The notes: generated by a model not told the origin, from the sequence alone. Shown: positions 33,651 to 43,366, counted from the stretch's first letter. The stretch: DNA of 64,000 bases from Pseudopedobacter sp038243635 (GCA_038243635.1 JBBSQW010000017.1:1-64000); one strand, 5' to 3'. A program made the numbers and translations.

Positions 33651-35516
33651 ATGCCAGATATAATTAAACTTTTACCAGATTCTGTAGCCAACCAAATTGC
33701 GGCGGGGGAAGTGGTACAAAGACCCGCTTCTGCCGTTAAAGAGTTGTTAGAGAATGCTATAGATGCTGGCGCTGATAAGATACAGTTGATTATTAAAGAT
33801 GCCGGAAAGGCTTTAATACAAGTAATTGACAATGGTTGCGGAATGAGTGCGACTGACGCTAGAATGTGTTTTGAGCGCCATGCTACTTCTAAAATAAGAA
33901 AAGCAGAAGATTTGTTCGCCATTAGAACCATGGGTTTTAGAGGCGAGGCAATGGCTTCTATTGCAGCAATTGCACAAGTTGAACTAAAAAGCAGAAAATA
34001 TGACGAAGAATTAGGAACGCTTTTGCAAATTGAAGCTTCAACCGTTATTAAACAAGAAGCTTGTGCAACTTCATCGGGCACATCAATTTCGGTAAAGAAT
34101 CTTTTTTACAACATTCCGGCTCGCAGAAACTTTTTAAAAAGCAACCCGGTTGAGTTAAAGCATATTATTGATGAATTTCAACGGGTTTCTTTAGCACATC
34201 CAGAAATTCACTTTACCTTCCATCATGACGGGCAAGAGGTTTTTCATTTGCCATCTACGCAGTTGAAACAGCGGATTGTGCATTTGTTGGGCAACAACTA
34301 TAATGAACGTTTGGTACCGTTGGATGAAGAAACCAGTATTATCCAGGTTAAAGGATTTATTGGTAAACCTTCTTTCGCCAAGAAAACTCGTGGCGATCAG
34401 TTTTTCTTTGTAAACAATCGTTTTATAAAAGACGGCTATCTAAATCATGCGGTGATGATTGCTTACGAGCAACTTTTGCCTGAGGATTGCTTCCCGCTTT
34501 ATGTACTGTTTATAGAAATTGACCCAGCTAAAATTGACATCAACGTTCATCCCACCAAAACAGAAATTAAATACCAGGATGAAAAAGCAATTTATGCCAT
34601 TATACGTTCGGCGGTAAAACGATCTTTAGGCAGGTATAATATTACGCCTACTTTAGATTTTAATCAGGAAACTTCTTTTGACGGAATGCTGATTTCGAAA
34701 CCTTTAGATGAAATTACAGCACCAACTGTTGACTTTAATCCGAATTTTAATCCTTTTCACGACGAAAGAAAAGCGGCCAGCAAAGAAATTCCGTTCTTGC
34801 GTAACGTGGGAGAGCATAGAAACGTTCCGAGCAACTGGGGATCTCTTTATGAAATTAACGAAAAGCCATCTTTCACGCAACATAGTTTTGAGCTTGATCA
34901 CGAAAAAAGCTTGGCAACAGGTGATGAAAAAGTAGAAACACTTAGTACCCGACAGGTTTTTCAGTTGCATCAGCGTTACATCATTACCCAAATAAAATCT
35001 GGTTTTATGTTGGTTGATCAGCAAACCGCACATGAACGTATTTTGTACGAACGATTTTTATCGCAATTAGAGCAAAATCAAGGCTCTAGTCAGCAGAGTT
35101 TATTTCCGCAAACGGTAACCTTAAACACCACAGATTTTGCTTTAGCAACAGAGCTTCTGCCATATTTTCAGGCTTTGGGTTTTATCATCCGTGATTTTGG
35201 TAAAAACACTTTGGTGATAGAGGGCGTTCCTGCAGATTTACCCGAAAACAACGATTTAGCCGTTATGCTAGAGGAATTAATAGAGGGGTTTAAAAATAAT
35301 CACACCGTTTTAAAGTTAGATAAACGTGATAATTTAGCTCGCACATTAGCAAAAAACTCGGCAATCAAAGCTGGCACAACATTAGAGACCGAGGAAATGA
35401 ATAATTTGATAGATCAATTGTTTGCTTGCTCCATGCCGAATAGTACGCTTAGTGGTAAACAAATTATTGTAAAAATCACCCTTGAAGAGCTTTTTGAACG
35501 CTTTAACAAGTATTAA
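33651..35516 (+). CDS. mutL: DNA mismatch repair protein MutL
   Basis: A 621-residue MutL. The GHKL ATPase is complete: VKELLENAIDAGADKI, DNGCGMSATDA and MGFRGEAMASIAAI, then the S5-fold domain to about residue 330 with FVNNRFIKD and HPTKTEIKY. The C-terminal dimer domain has DQQTAHERILYER in place of the endonuclease motif DQHAxxE, so the first metal-ligand His is Gln and the nicking activity may be altered. It is the first gene of a four-gene plus-strand run with rhomboid genes 10 bp behind. Confidence 0.97.
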   Translation: MPDIIKLLPDSVANQIAAGEVVQRPASAVKELLENAIDAGADKIQLIIKDAGKALIQVIDNGCGMSATDARMCFERHATSKIRKAEDLFAIRTMGFRGEAMASIAAIAQVELKSRKYDEELGTLLQIEASTVIKQEACATSSGTSISVKNLFYNIPARRNFLKSNPVELKHIIDEFQRVSLAHPEIHFTFHHDGQEVFHLPSTQLKQRIVHLLGNNYNERLVPLDEETSIIQVKGFIGKPSFAKKTRGDQFFFVNNRFIKDGYLNHAVMIAYEQLLPEDCFPLYVLFIEIDPAKIDINVHPTKTEIKYQDEKAIYAIIRSAVKRSLGRYNITPTLDFNQETSFDGMLISKPLDEITAPTVDFNPNFNPFHDERKAASKEIPFLRNVGEHRNVPSNWGSLYEINEKPSFTQHSFELDHEKSLATGDEKVETLSTRQVFQLHQRYIITQIKSGFMLVDQQTAHERILYERFLSQLEQNQGSSQQSLFPQTVTLNTTDFALATELLPYFQALGFIIRDFGKNTLVIEGVPADLPENNDLAVMLEELIEGFKNNHTVLKLDKRDNLARTLAKNSAIKAGTTLETEEMNNLIDQLFACSMPNSTLSGKQIIVKITLEELFERFNKY

Positions 35517-35526
35517 ATAAAATTAA

Positions 35527-36354
35527 ATGAGAGAAATAAGACCCTTGGGAAACACACTGTTTCCACCGGTTGTGAAAAATTTACTGATTATAAACGGTAT
35601 TTTCTTTTTTGCTACTTATGTATTCCAAAGTAGTTTTGGCTTCGATTTGTCAGAACATTTTGCGCTTTTTTACCCAGCATCTGAAAAATTTAGAGTTTGG
35701 CAGTTAATTACGCATTTGTTTATGCATGCCAACATCGGGCATATTTTTTCAAATATGTTTGCACTATGGATGTTCGGGGCAATTTTGGAAAATTTCTTAG
35801 GATCTAAAAAGTTTCTCAATTATTACCTGCTTACGGGTATTGGTGCTTCCTTACTTTTTTTGGGGGTACAAGCGCTAGAAATTTCGCCTTTGCAACGCAG
35901 TGCCGAGGTTTATACTGCAAATCCTACGGTTAGCAATTATGACAATTTTGTAAAAGAAGAAGTACCAGAATCCATCCAGCCAGATTTTAATCGGATTGGC
36001 GAATATTGGTCAAAGAACCCTGAAAGTGTTGATGCTAAAAAAGCTTCTGTTAGCATTGTTAACAGCTATTTAAACGCAAAACTAAATACGCCAGTTGTTG
36101 GTGCGTCTGGCGCAGTATTCGGAATTCTATTGGCCTTTGGAATGCTTTTCCCAAATACGCTTATTTACATTTACTTCTTTTTACCGATGAAAGCCAAATA
36201 TTTGGTAATCTTATATGGTTTGTTTGAATTGTACAGCGGTATGGCCAATAATCCAGGAGATAATGTAGCACACTTTGCGCACTTAGGGGGTATGTTGGTT
36301 GGCTTTATTTTAATTAAGCTTTGGAATATTAAACGGCCAGACGCGTTTTCCTAA
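35527..36354 (+). CDS. Rhomboid family intramembrane serine protease
   Basis: A 275-residue membrane protein with about six helices. VVGASGAVFGILLAFG carries the catalytic Ser in the GASG motif, HFAHLGGMLVGFIL carries the His, and HANIGHIFSNMFALWMFG is the conserved first-loop motif. It cleaves membrane-embedded substrates, unknown here. A soluble insert (about 115-170) between helices is longer than usual. It is followed 20 bp later by a second rhomboid gene. Confidence 0.93.
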   Translation: MREIRPLGNTLFPPVVKNLLIINGIFFFATYVFQSSFGFDLSEHFALFYPASEKFRVWQLITHLFMHANIGHIFSNMFALWMFGAILENFLGSKKFLNYYLLTGIGASLLFLGVQALEISPLQRSAEVYTANPTVSNYDNFVKEEVPESIQPDFNRIGEYWSKNPESVDAKKASVSIVNSYLNAKLNTPVVGASGAVFGILLAFGMLFPNTLIYIYFFLPMKAKYLVILYGLFELYSGMANNPGDNVAHFAHLGGMLVGFILIKLWNIKRPDAFS

Positions 36355-36374
36355 AGCCAAAAAGCAAAAAAACT

Positions 36375-37256
36375 ATGAACACGTACCAAGAATTAAAGAT
36401 GAAAATATTTGCAACAGGCAGTAAAGTAAACCTGCTGATTGCAATTAATGTATCCATATTTTTAATTTTTGGGGTATTAAATGTTTTGGGTTACCTGTTT
36501 ACCAAACAGAATTATATCAACGATTTTGTGGGGGAATATTTGGCTGTACCCACCTATTTGCCAAAATTACTCTATCGCTTTTGGACACCTTTTACCTACA
36601 TGTTTCTACACGCTGGTTTCTTTCACATTTTATTTAATATGCTTTGGCTATTTTGGATGGGGCGTATTTTTGATAGTTTTTTGGGGGGTAAAAAACTGGT
36701 TTTTGTTTACCTAGCTGGTGGTTTATCTGGTGCATTTTTTTATATATTAAGTTTCAACGTTTTTCCAGCTTACGCTGATGCAGTATTAGTATCTGTTGCA
36801 GTTGGGGCATCTGCTTCTGTTACGGCTATATTAATTGCATGCGCAACTTTGGTCCCAGACTATACCATTTCTCTAATGTTTATAGGGCCGGTAAAATTAA
36901 AATGGATTGCTGCATTCTATGTGATTATCGATGTTTTAAGCGTCACTGGTAGTAACGCTGGAGGATATTTATCACATATTGGCGGGGCAATTTTTGGCTT
37001 TGTTTTTATAAAAGCTTTACAAAGCGGAAACGATTGGAGTAAGCCTTTTGAGAATTTGTTTAAGCCTAAGCCTAAATTAAAAGTAGTTTCAAGACAGCAA
37101 CCAAAAAGCACCTTGAGCGCTCCAACTAGTATGCCTAATCAAGCAGTAATTGATGAAATTTTAGATAAAATATCTAGAAGCGGTTATGATCAATTGACGG
37201 CAAAAGAACGGGAAACCCTGTTTAAAGCAAGCGGAAATGAAGAAAACAGGAAATAG
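36375..37256 (+). CDS. Second rhomboid family protein
   Basis: A 293-residue homologue of the preceding gene. HAGFFHILFNMLWLFWMGR is the loop-1 motif, GASASVTAIL holds the likely catalytic Ser (GASA rather than GASG), and YLSHIGGAIFGFVF holds the His. The C-terminal 60 residues are a charged cytosolic tail (QQPKSTLSAP, YDQLTAKERETLFKASG). It overlaps the next gene by 20 bases, implying translational coupling. Activity is likely but the motif change leaves some doubt. Confidence 0.88.
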   Translation: MNTYQELKMKIFATGSKVNLLIAINVSIFLIFGVLNVLGYLFTKQNYINDFVGEYLAVPTYLPKLLYRFWTPFTYMFLHAGFFHILFNMLWLFWMGRIFDSFLGGKKLVFVYLAGGLSGAFFYILSFNVFPAYADAVLVSVAVGASASVTAILIACATLVPDYTISLMFIGPVKLKWIAAFYVIIDVLSVTGSNAGGYLSHIGGAIFGFVFIKALQSGNDWSKPFENLFKPKPKLKVVSRQQPKSTLSAPTSMPNQAVIDEILDKISRSGYDQLTAKERETLFKASGNEENRK

Positions 37257-38352
37257 TTTTTTCTACAAGATCTTGCTCTCTGTCAACTTCTTGGCAATAG
37301 CAGCATTGTTGTTAAGCTATTGCGCAACTATTATTGACCCATTAAGTACTTGGTATTTCACCATGTTTGGCTTGGCTTATCCTTTTATTTTATTGGCTAA
37401 TGTGTTGTTTGCCATCCTGTGGATATTACTCAAAAAGTGGTTTTTTCTGTATTCTTTAGGTTTTATTCTAATAGGTTACCAACCGCTTACCCGTACTTTT
37501 GGTTTTAGGCTTGCTACAGAAAATGAAGCATTAACAAATAGCAACAACATAAAGCTGATGACTTACAATGTGCATAGCTTTAGAACTCAAGAGGAATTAT
37601 TAGATACCACCTTAACAAAGAATTTTTTAAGTTTAATTAAATCTGAAGCACCAGATGTTGTAGGGTTTCAAGAATTTTTCTCTCGCCACAAAGGTAAATA
37701 TGACTTTAAAGATTCAGTTTATAACCTATTAGATTTTAAGTCATATTACCTCAGCAAAACAGATTCAAATGATTATGAGTATACGGGCGTTGCAGTTTTC
37801 AGTCGCTACCCTATTATTAGCCATGGAGAGATTAAGTTTGAAACTAGTGACGGAGGTAATAAAGGCGTGTGGGTTGATATTAAAAAGAACAATAAGATAT
37901 TTCGGGTTTATGTGGTGCATTTGGCTTCTATTTCTTTCCAACCAGAAGATTATTCCTTTATTCATGGTATTAAAAAAGATCTTAATAACACCAAAGACGT
38001 TGTTTCTTCAAAACGGATCATTAAAAAGTTGAAAGTAGCTTTTGAAAAGCGAAGTACGGAAGTCAGAAAGTTAAAGCTTCATTTTGACAGTTGCACTACA
38101 CCGTACATAGTAATGGGAGATTTTAACGACACACCAGCTTCTTATGCGCTAGCCCAAATGACCAAAGGTTTAAAAAATGCTTTTCAGGAAAAAGGAGCCG
38201 GCTTAGCAAGAACTTACAATGGCGATTTTCCAAACTTTCAGATAGATTATGTGTTGGCGTCGCCAGCATTTAACGTAGAAACATATAAGATTATCAAGAA
38301 AGATTATTCAGATCATTATCCAGTTCGGGTAAACGTTAGCTTGAGCGAGTAG
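37237..38352 (+). CDS. Endonuclease/exonuclease/phosphatase family protein with N-terminal membrane helices
   Basis: A 371-residue protein. Residues 1-90 have two or three hydrophobic helices; then the EEP fold: LMTYNVHSF, DVVGFQEFF with the metal-binding Glu, MGDFNDTPAS with Asp and Asn, and KDYSDHYPVRV with the terminal Asp-His. Such enzymes hydrolyse phosphodiesters in lipids, nucleic acids or signalling molecules at the membrane face. It ends the mutL-rhomboid-rhomboid unit. Confidence 0.9.
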   Translation: MKKTGNSFFYKILLSVNFLAIAALLLSYCATIIDPLSTWYFTMFGLAYPFILLANVLFAILWILLKKWFFLYSLGFILIGYQPLTRTFGFRLATENEALTNSNNIKLMTYNVHSFRTQEELLDTTLTKNFLSLIKSEAPDVVGFQEFFSRHKGKYDFKDSVYNLLDFKSYYLSKTDSNDYEYTGVAVFSRYPIISHGEIKFETSDGGNKGVWVDIKKNNKIFRVYVVHLASISFQPEDYSFIHGIKKDLNNTKDVVSSKRIIKKLKVAFEKRSTEVRKLKLHFDSCTTPYIVMGDFNDTPASYALAQMTKGLKNAFQEKGAGLARTYNGDFPNFQIDYVLASPAFNVETYKIIKKDYSDHYPVRVNVSLSE

Positions 38353-38449
38353 CCACCAATCAGAATGGAATAAGGTCATAAGTGTTATCACTTCGCTATC
38401 GGACATCCACCGCCTGCGCTTAAAATAATATGCTTTTATAGCCTACAGC

Positions 38450-40380
38450 TTACCAAAAGATTTGCTTACCATTTTTATAAGTAAATACTCTGTTTTCAAT
38501 TCCTCCTTTTGTGCTTTTTATGAGTAGTAAAGCATTTTTGGGAACATTATCATAAGTTACCTTGTTGAAGGACTTTCCGGTCTTTATTCCGAGCGATACC
38601 CATTCGTCGTTCCAATAAAACAGTTCGTAATTTTCGTTTTCTACTATTGCGTTACCGTCACTTCTCGCAGCAAATGCAATCTTTGAAACCTTGTTGGCGT
38701 TCCCGCTTCCTAAATCAATGCCGATATATGATTTGTCATCTTTGTTATAAGTGAAATAGGTTAAGATATTTCCGTCAATCGCTTTGTCCGCTTCCGCACA
38801 GGGTAAGATTATCCCCGCTGGAAGCCCGTTTATCTTGGACTTGACCGGAAAGCAAAAGAAAATAGATTATAGTAATCAAAAAGAAACCATAGACGCATAT
38901 ATGAAATATGCTTATCGTATTATTGTACATGGTTGGCAAAGCTCCATCGTGGGCGGAAGATTTCAATTTGCCAACAACGCCGATTTGTCAGATACGGTTA
39001 CTGTTCATAAAATAAGCAAAGTGCCCTTTTACAATACAGAAGTGCAAATTAACCAGACTAAGAAATTTCGTTACCTGATATTTAATTACAAGGGTATAAA
39101 TGGGCCAAATCTTGCGGAGATGGCTTTTTATACCAAAAATAAATTTGGCGAGGAAATTAAATTAAATGGAAGTCTAATAGGCGCTCCAGGGATGTATACT
39201 GTGAATAATACGCTGGCAGATAAACGATATTCTTGCCCATATTTTTAAACACAGCTTCGCCTCGAGAAACTTTAGCCCAAGTAACTGGTTTCCAATATTG
39301 GTTATCAAAAATACATAAGTATGCAAATTTTTGATTTTCAGCATAGTTGTCTAACTTCACTTCGTAATGGATGGTTATATTTTTTGGAACGCCAGGAATT
39401 ACTGGTATTAAATCAAATTTTGACGCATCTACGATCGCGTTCGTGTTTAAGGGTAGATTTTCATTGCTCATTCTTGTTTTAACCGTGTCATTTTCTTGAC
39501 GAATAATTTTATACCAGTAATGGGAATTTTTTTGGTTTCCCCAATTAGGAATTTGGTCTAAGGCAACGGGCAGTCCTAATGAGCGCATTGCAGTTATATA
39601 CACTGAATTAATGTCCTGACAGTCCCCAAACTTGCCTTGCATCAACTGGGAAAACGACATAGGATGTAAATAAGGATATTTTAACGAAAGAGTAGGAGCG
39701 TTTAGAAACCACCCATCTATATCTTTTTTGATAAAATCTCCAACCGTACCCTTATCATCCGTATGTTTTACCGAATCTAAAATATCCTTATATCTTATTA
39801 AGAAAAACCTTCTTGAGTTTAGTGAATATGTATCTGTACAACGGTAAAAAAGAATATATTCACAAAAAGCATCAAAAGCGATGTTTTTTGCCCAAGGCAT
39901 ATTCTTCCATACATAAAAAGCTTCATCTATATTGTCAACTAAAAAGTTGCTCGAAACAGTTTCTAGCTCTTTTACATAACTTGGACGTAGCATTTGTGGG
40001 CTTAGGTTTTGACTTTTATTGATACTATCCACAACAAAAGAAACTACACCTTTGCTGAGCCGCTTTTTATTTATCCCCCACATTGAACTAAAGGTATTAT
40101 GATAAACATTGTTAGCTTTAACCGAGTTTGAGTCTAACGTCATTAGTCCGTCAAAGTTATTTATCAAAAAATAGGTGGCCTTTAACTTTAAACTGTCTTT
40201 TTCATGTTTGCTATAATATTCAATTACTTCTAAAAGTTCCGATTTATTATTACCGGCTTTTTCAATTATTCTCATAGTGTCTATAGGAACACCCGAGTGA
40301 GTGTTACATGAAGCAAGGGCACTTATTGCAACTAAAAATAATAGATTGTATTTTAAAGTATTTTCATTTCGCAGTGACAT
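38450..40380 (-). pseudogene. Transglutaminase-like lipoprotein gene with an inverted middle segment
   Basis: The N-terminal half runs on the minus strand from the ATG at 40380 (signal ending ALASCNTHSG, so a lipoprotein; an upstream start at 40554 is less likely) to about 39204. It has a transglutaminase-like core with GKFGDCQDINS (Cys) and NSHYWYKII (His). The expected next part (GKIIPAGSPFILDLTG to IGAPGMYT) is found on the plus strand at 38802-39198, and the last part, a discoidin-like domain ending SFNKVTYDNVPKN and ENRVFTYKNGKQIFW, is again on the minus strand at about 38450-38790. Re-inverting the middle joins the first junction in frame. The current gene gives a truncated product with a scrambled end. 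Confidence 0.8.
38802..39198 (+). other. Inverted internal segment of the transglutaminase-like gene
   Basis: About 397 bp read in the opposite direction to the gene around them. The borders carry CACAG at 38797-38801 and its complement CTGTG at 39199-39203, within a longer, poorly matched inverted repeat (TTTATCTGCCAGCG against TTTGTCCGCTTCCG). Flipping it restores CAG GGT AAG ATT in frame at the upstream junction; the downstream junction is then off by one base. Confidence 0.75.
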
Positions 40381-40821
40381 AGCTACACGCATTTTATAAA
40401 ACTTCAGTACTGATTCAACTTCTCTTTTAGGGTATAGTTTAAGCAGATTGAAGGCAGTTTTGAAGGATTTGTCCAGCTTTCGAAACTGTAAAACGATAAT
40501 CGATATAATGAGTAATCGACTTGTTTTTATTCTTAAAAAAAGTAATTTTTCCATGTCTAATAAATTTCAGTAATTATGGGTAACCGTGGCTGAGAGAAAG
40601 TAAAATACCAACAAGCAAATAGCGAGACCACTTTCGGTCTCTTCACCATGTCTTTTAAAAAATAATCTATTTTGTAATAAGTTCTTGTTGCACATGATTA
40701 AAAAAGACATTGTGATTTTTAGTCAAGGCTCTATAAATTAATATTTTAATAAAAGATAACGAAACTGAATGCGTTTTTTATTTGAAAAAAATACCTTAAA
40801 AATAACTTTTTTTACAAAAAA
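40381..40821. other. AT-rich divergent region
   Basis: Lies between the divergent lipoprotein gene and the toxin-like array. It holds a small hairpin (GAGACC-ACTTTC-GGTCTC near 40624) and long A/T runs. The first 170 bases are an open extension of the lipoprotein frame but look untranslated. Promoters for both sides probably lie here; none is convincing. Confidence 0.4.
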
Positions 40822-40882
40822 ATGTTATTTTGCATAAAAAAATGTCTTATAAAAGCAAAACTACTAATTCTTTTTATTTTCC

Positions 40883-42229
40883 TTGTTTGTTACGTATGCT
40901 TGCCAGCGTGATTCTATAACCGATATTTTTGAGCCTGATGATCAGAAAGCTGCTGCCGAGTTCTGGAATCACACAAAGAATGCTCCCATTTTAAAAAGCG
41001 CAATTAAAGACCTTAATGCTAGTAAAAACTCTAAAACACTGGTTTCTTACATTTCAAAGATTGGCAAACCTATGTGGGACAAGAGTACGGAATTTACGGA
41101 TATTAACAAGACCAACACTTTAATTGTACCTGTTGGTAATGATGATAAAAAATCGACAGTGGCGTTACTAGTTGTTTCTTATAAGGGTAACTATTACCAG
41201 TATCATATCGTTTTGAAAGGTAGATATCCCAGAGGAAGAAATCTATTGTCAGCCCACCAGTGGGACGGACTTTTTGCCGCACTAGATAAAGAACTTTTTG
41301 GTAAAGGCAAATCGAGGGGATTTGTTAAAGAGCGCCGGCGGACTAACTCAATGGAATATGGGGCGACTGGGTACTACTGGTGTTGGTATGGGTGTTCTGG
41401 CAACGGCAACGGTGGTTGTATTCCGGGTACGGAGGGAGAAGTTACTTGTGAGGCCGAGTACGGGTGGTACTGGAATGGTAACGGTAGCAGTAGCAGTAGC
41501 GGAAGCGAGACAAGTGGCAGTTGGCCCGGTAGCGGTGGCCCAGAAAGCGGCTGGAGCGGAGGTGGAGAAAGCGGTTGGAGTGGGGGTTCTGGAGGCTCTG
41601 GGGGTGGGACTAGTGGGGGAAACTCGCCATGGACACCTTCTTTGATTTTAAATATACCGCCTCCGGGGGATAAAATCACGAATATTCTTGATTATTTGAA
41701 GTGTTTCAATACTTCTAGCAATGCAATTGTAAATATCTATGTAGATCAACCGACTACCAATTCTTCTAACGCATGGAGTGTGGATGGTACAAATGTAGAT
41801 GTTGGACATACGTTCATTTCAATTGAACAAAATGGTAAAGTACGGGTTTTTGGATTCTATCCCTCCATAGGAGTAAGTCCATATAGTCCTTCGACAACTA
41901 GTGTGCTTGTCGATGATAGCAACCATCATTATGATCTTAAAGTAACGATAAACGTCAGTGGTTCGCGGCTAAACGATGTGATTAATTATACTAATAATTA
42001 TAATTCAGTTTATAATTTAAATAGTTTCAATTGTACTGATTTTGCGCTAAACGTTGCCAGTAGATCAGGTGTTTCTTTACCTGATAATGTAGGCAGTTGG
42101 CCTGGGGGTAGTGGCTCAAATCCAGGAAATCTAGGTCAGGATATAAGGGCTAGCTCTTCTTTTGGTCCCAACACAACTATCAATAGAAATGGCGGAACTA
42201 GTATTTCTAATACGGGCAGTTGCCCATAA
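40883..42229 (+). CDS. Polymorphic toxin-like secreted protein 1 (candidate papain-fold C-terminus)
   Basis: A 448-residue frame. Residues about 8-145 are an unrecognised leader module (KKSTVALLVVSYKGNYYQYH, YPRGRNLLSAHQWDGLFAAL). Residues about 150-195 are Cys/Trp-rich, then a Gly/Ser/Trp linker to about 255. The C-terminal 190 residues form a separate domain with VGHTFISIEQNG and NSFNCTDFALNVASR, a His then Cys order that fits a circularly permuted papain-like peptidase or amidase. The leader and linker recur almost identically 2.5 kb downstream with a different C-terminus. A better signal peptide starts at the ATG at 40822 (KAKLLILFIFLVCYVC) but is out of frame by one base, so the start used (TTG at 40883) may reflect a broken leader. 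A small lipoprotein gene follows at once. Confidence 0.7.
   Translation: MFVTYACQRDSITDIFEPDDQKAAAEFWNHTKNAPILKSAIKDLNASKNSKTLVSYISKIGKPMWDKSTEFTDINKTNTLIVPVGNDDKKSTVALLVVSYKGNYYQYHIVLKGRYPRGRNLLSAHQWDGLFAALDKELFGKGKSRGFVKERRRTNSMEYGATGYYWCWYGCSGNGNGGCIPGTEGEVTCEAEYGWYWNGNGSSSSSGSETSGSWPGSGGPESGWSGGGESGWSGGSGGSGGGTSGGNSPWTPSLILNIPPPGDKITNILDYLKCFNTSSNAIVNIYVDQPTTNSSNAWSVDGTNVDVGHTFISIEQNGKVRVFGFYPSIGVSPYSPSTTSVLVDDSNHHYDLKVTINVSGSRLNDVINYTNNYNSVYNLNSFNCTDFALNVASRSGVSLPDNVGSWPGGSGSNPGNLGQDIRASSSFGPNTTINRNGGTSISNTGSCP
41090..41612 (+). repeat. Direct repeat, copy A (leader module and Gly-rich linker)
   Basis: Near-identical to copy B at 43555-44055: about ten differences over the best 400 bases by eye. 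It ends in the linker at CTGGAGGCTCTGGGGGTGGGA, where copy A has five G and copy B four. Beyond this point the two sequences are unrelated. Confidence 0.85.
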
Positions 42230-42240
42230 AAATTTCAATC

Positions 42241-42681
42241 ATGATGCTAAAGTCTATAATAATTGTTTTTACACTGATAGCTTGTTCAGCAGAACAAAAC
42301 AAGGATGAGTTATTACTAAAAAAATTCTTAACAGATATTGTCGTTCAGGAAGATAATGACACCTTATTATCCGATTATTTCTGTACGGATGGAATAAAAG
42401 AAAACTCTGAACTGTTGAATATGATTGTTGCACAAATGGATTCGCTAAGGAGCAAACTTCATAAGGTACCCAAAAGCGAAATATCAATTAAGGAATACAG
42501 AGATTCTCCCGTTGCCGACCAAAATATTTTAATGAACGAAAGCTCTCAAAGCCATGTTTTAATGGTGTATCATAAAGAAGAATTATTATTGCGAGTGCTT
42601 TATACTAATTGTAAAATTCATTCTTTTATCATCATGAATAAAGGCGGTAAAGGGGTATTTTTGAATTTTTGCAAATCTTAG
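42241..42681 (+). CDS. Small lipoprotein, candidate immunity protein 1
   Basis: A 146-residue protein from the ATG at 42241 with a lipoprotein signal ending FTLIACSAEQ. The body is unrelated to any family I know, with charged helices and a few beta strands (SHVLMVYHKEELLLRVLYTN). It starts 11 bases after the stop of toxin-like gene 1, the usual place for a cognate immunity gene, and a lipid anchor would place it in the same compartment as a secreted toxin. The role is inferred from position and export signal. Confidence 0.55.
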   Translation: MMLKSIIIVFTLIACSAEQNKDELLLKKFLTDIVVQEDNDTLLSDYFCTDGIKENSELLNMIVAQMDSLRSKLHKVPKSEISIKEYRDSPVADQNILMNESSQSHVLMVYHKEELLLRVLYTNCKIHSFIIMNKGGKGVFLNFCKS

Positions 42682-42756
42682 GTGCTCTGTATCACTAGAC
42701 GTATTAGTGCCTGTAATGCTAGAACAAAATAAGAAACTTGCCCATGAAAAAAATAG

Positions 42757-42882
42757 TTTTACTTAACTTGGGGAGGGCTTGGAGCGACCCAAGCTTTTTC
42801 AAATCTCTCACAAGCCGATAAAAATAGAATTTCTAATACAAATAATTCACTTAAAAATGCTACAAAAGGTACAAAATGCTAG
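42757..42882 (+). pseudogene. Orphan toxin C-terminal tail 1
   Basis: A short frame with no start codon reads LTWGGLGATQAFSNLSQADK and ends at TAG 42880, preceded in frame by a TAG at 42754. A WGGL-type tail ending in small polar residues is characteristic of C-termini in large Bacteroidetes toxin-like proteins as I recall. It overlaps the start of the next secreted protein by 26 bases, like a toxin-immunity junction, and looks like a displaced toxin cassette end. Confidence 0.5.
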
Positions 42883-43366
42883 AAATATTTTGATTTTTTT
42901 TACGTTTATTTGTTTTACAAATAAAGCCTTAAGCCAAGAGGTTAGCAGTAATTTTGATCAGTTTTTTATTAAATCTTTTTATAAAAACTTTCGTGTCCCT
43001 AATTCTATTAAAGATAAGTGTGCTGGCACAAGTGTATTATTAAATTTTTATATCGATGAAGATTTCAACGCAATGAATTTCGAATTTTCTGATAATGCTG
43101 GGGAGGAATTAAAGGAGGAGTTACGAAGAATAAGTAAAAAACTCGCCACGGAATTTATTTCAAATTACCTAAAACGTAATAATCTTAGTAAGATTCATTT
43201 AGTCTACCCAACTCTATTTCTTGCGAGAATTGAAGAATGTGATGACCGCAACTTGATGGTTAGTCCGGGCGAAGCTTTTACACATTATAATGGGGCGTTA
43301 ATAGATAAACCTTGTTTCATAAGAAATACGCTAACTCTAATCAGTTATCAAACAATTAAGAATTAA
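42857..43366 (+). CDS. Secreted protein, candidate immunity protein 2
   Basis: A 169-residue protein from the ATG at 42857 with a signal peptide (ILIFFTFICFTNKALSQ). The body has the pattern FYKNFRVPNSIKDKCAG followed by a beta strand (VLLNFYIDEDFNAMNFEF). The broken gene at 45415 has the same layout (IEKYISKHFVVPAELETDC), so they are paralogues. A longer frame from 42779 is not used, since its extra part encodes toxin tail 1 in another frame. Candidate orphan immunity gene. Confidence 0.55.
   Translation: MLQKVQNARNILIFFTFICFTNKALSQEVSSNFDQFFIKSFYKNFRVPNSIKDKCAGTSVLLNFYIDEDFNAMNFEFSDNAGEELKEELRRISKKLATEFISNYLKRNNLSKIHLVYPTLFLARIEECDDRNLMVSPGEAFTHYNGALIDKPCFIRNTLTLISYQTIKN

Noticed and set aside
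40381..40554. N-terminal extension of the transglutaminase-like lipoprotein
   Set aside because: The extra residues come before a clear lipoprotein signal at the ATG at 40380, so the longer start is unlikely.
41374..41679. Pro/Leu-rich minus-strand frame
   Set aside because: It is the shadow of the Gly/Ser-rich linker of toxin 1; the composition follows from the repeat.
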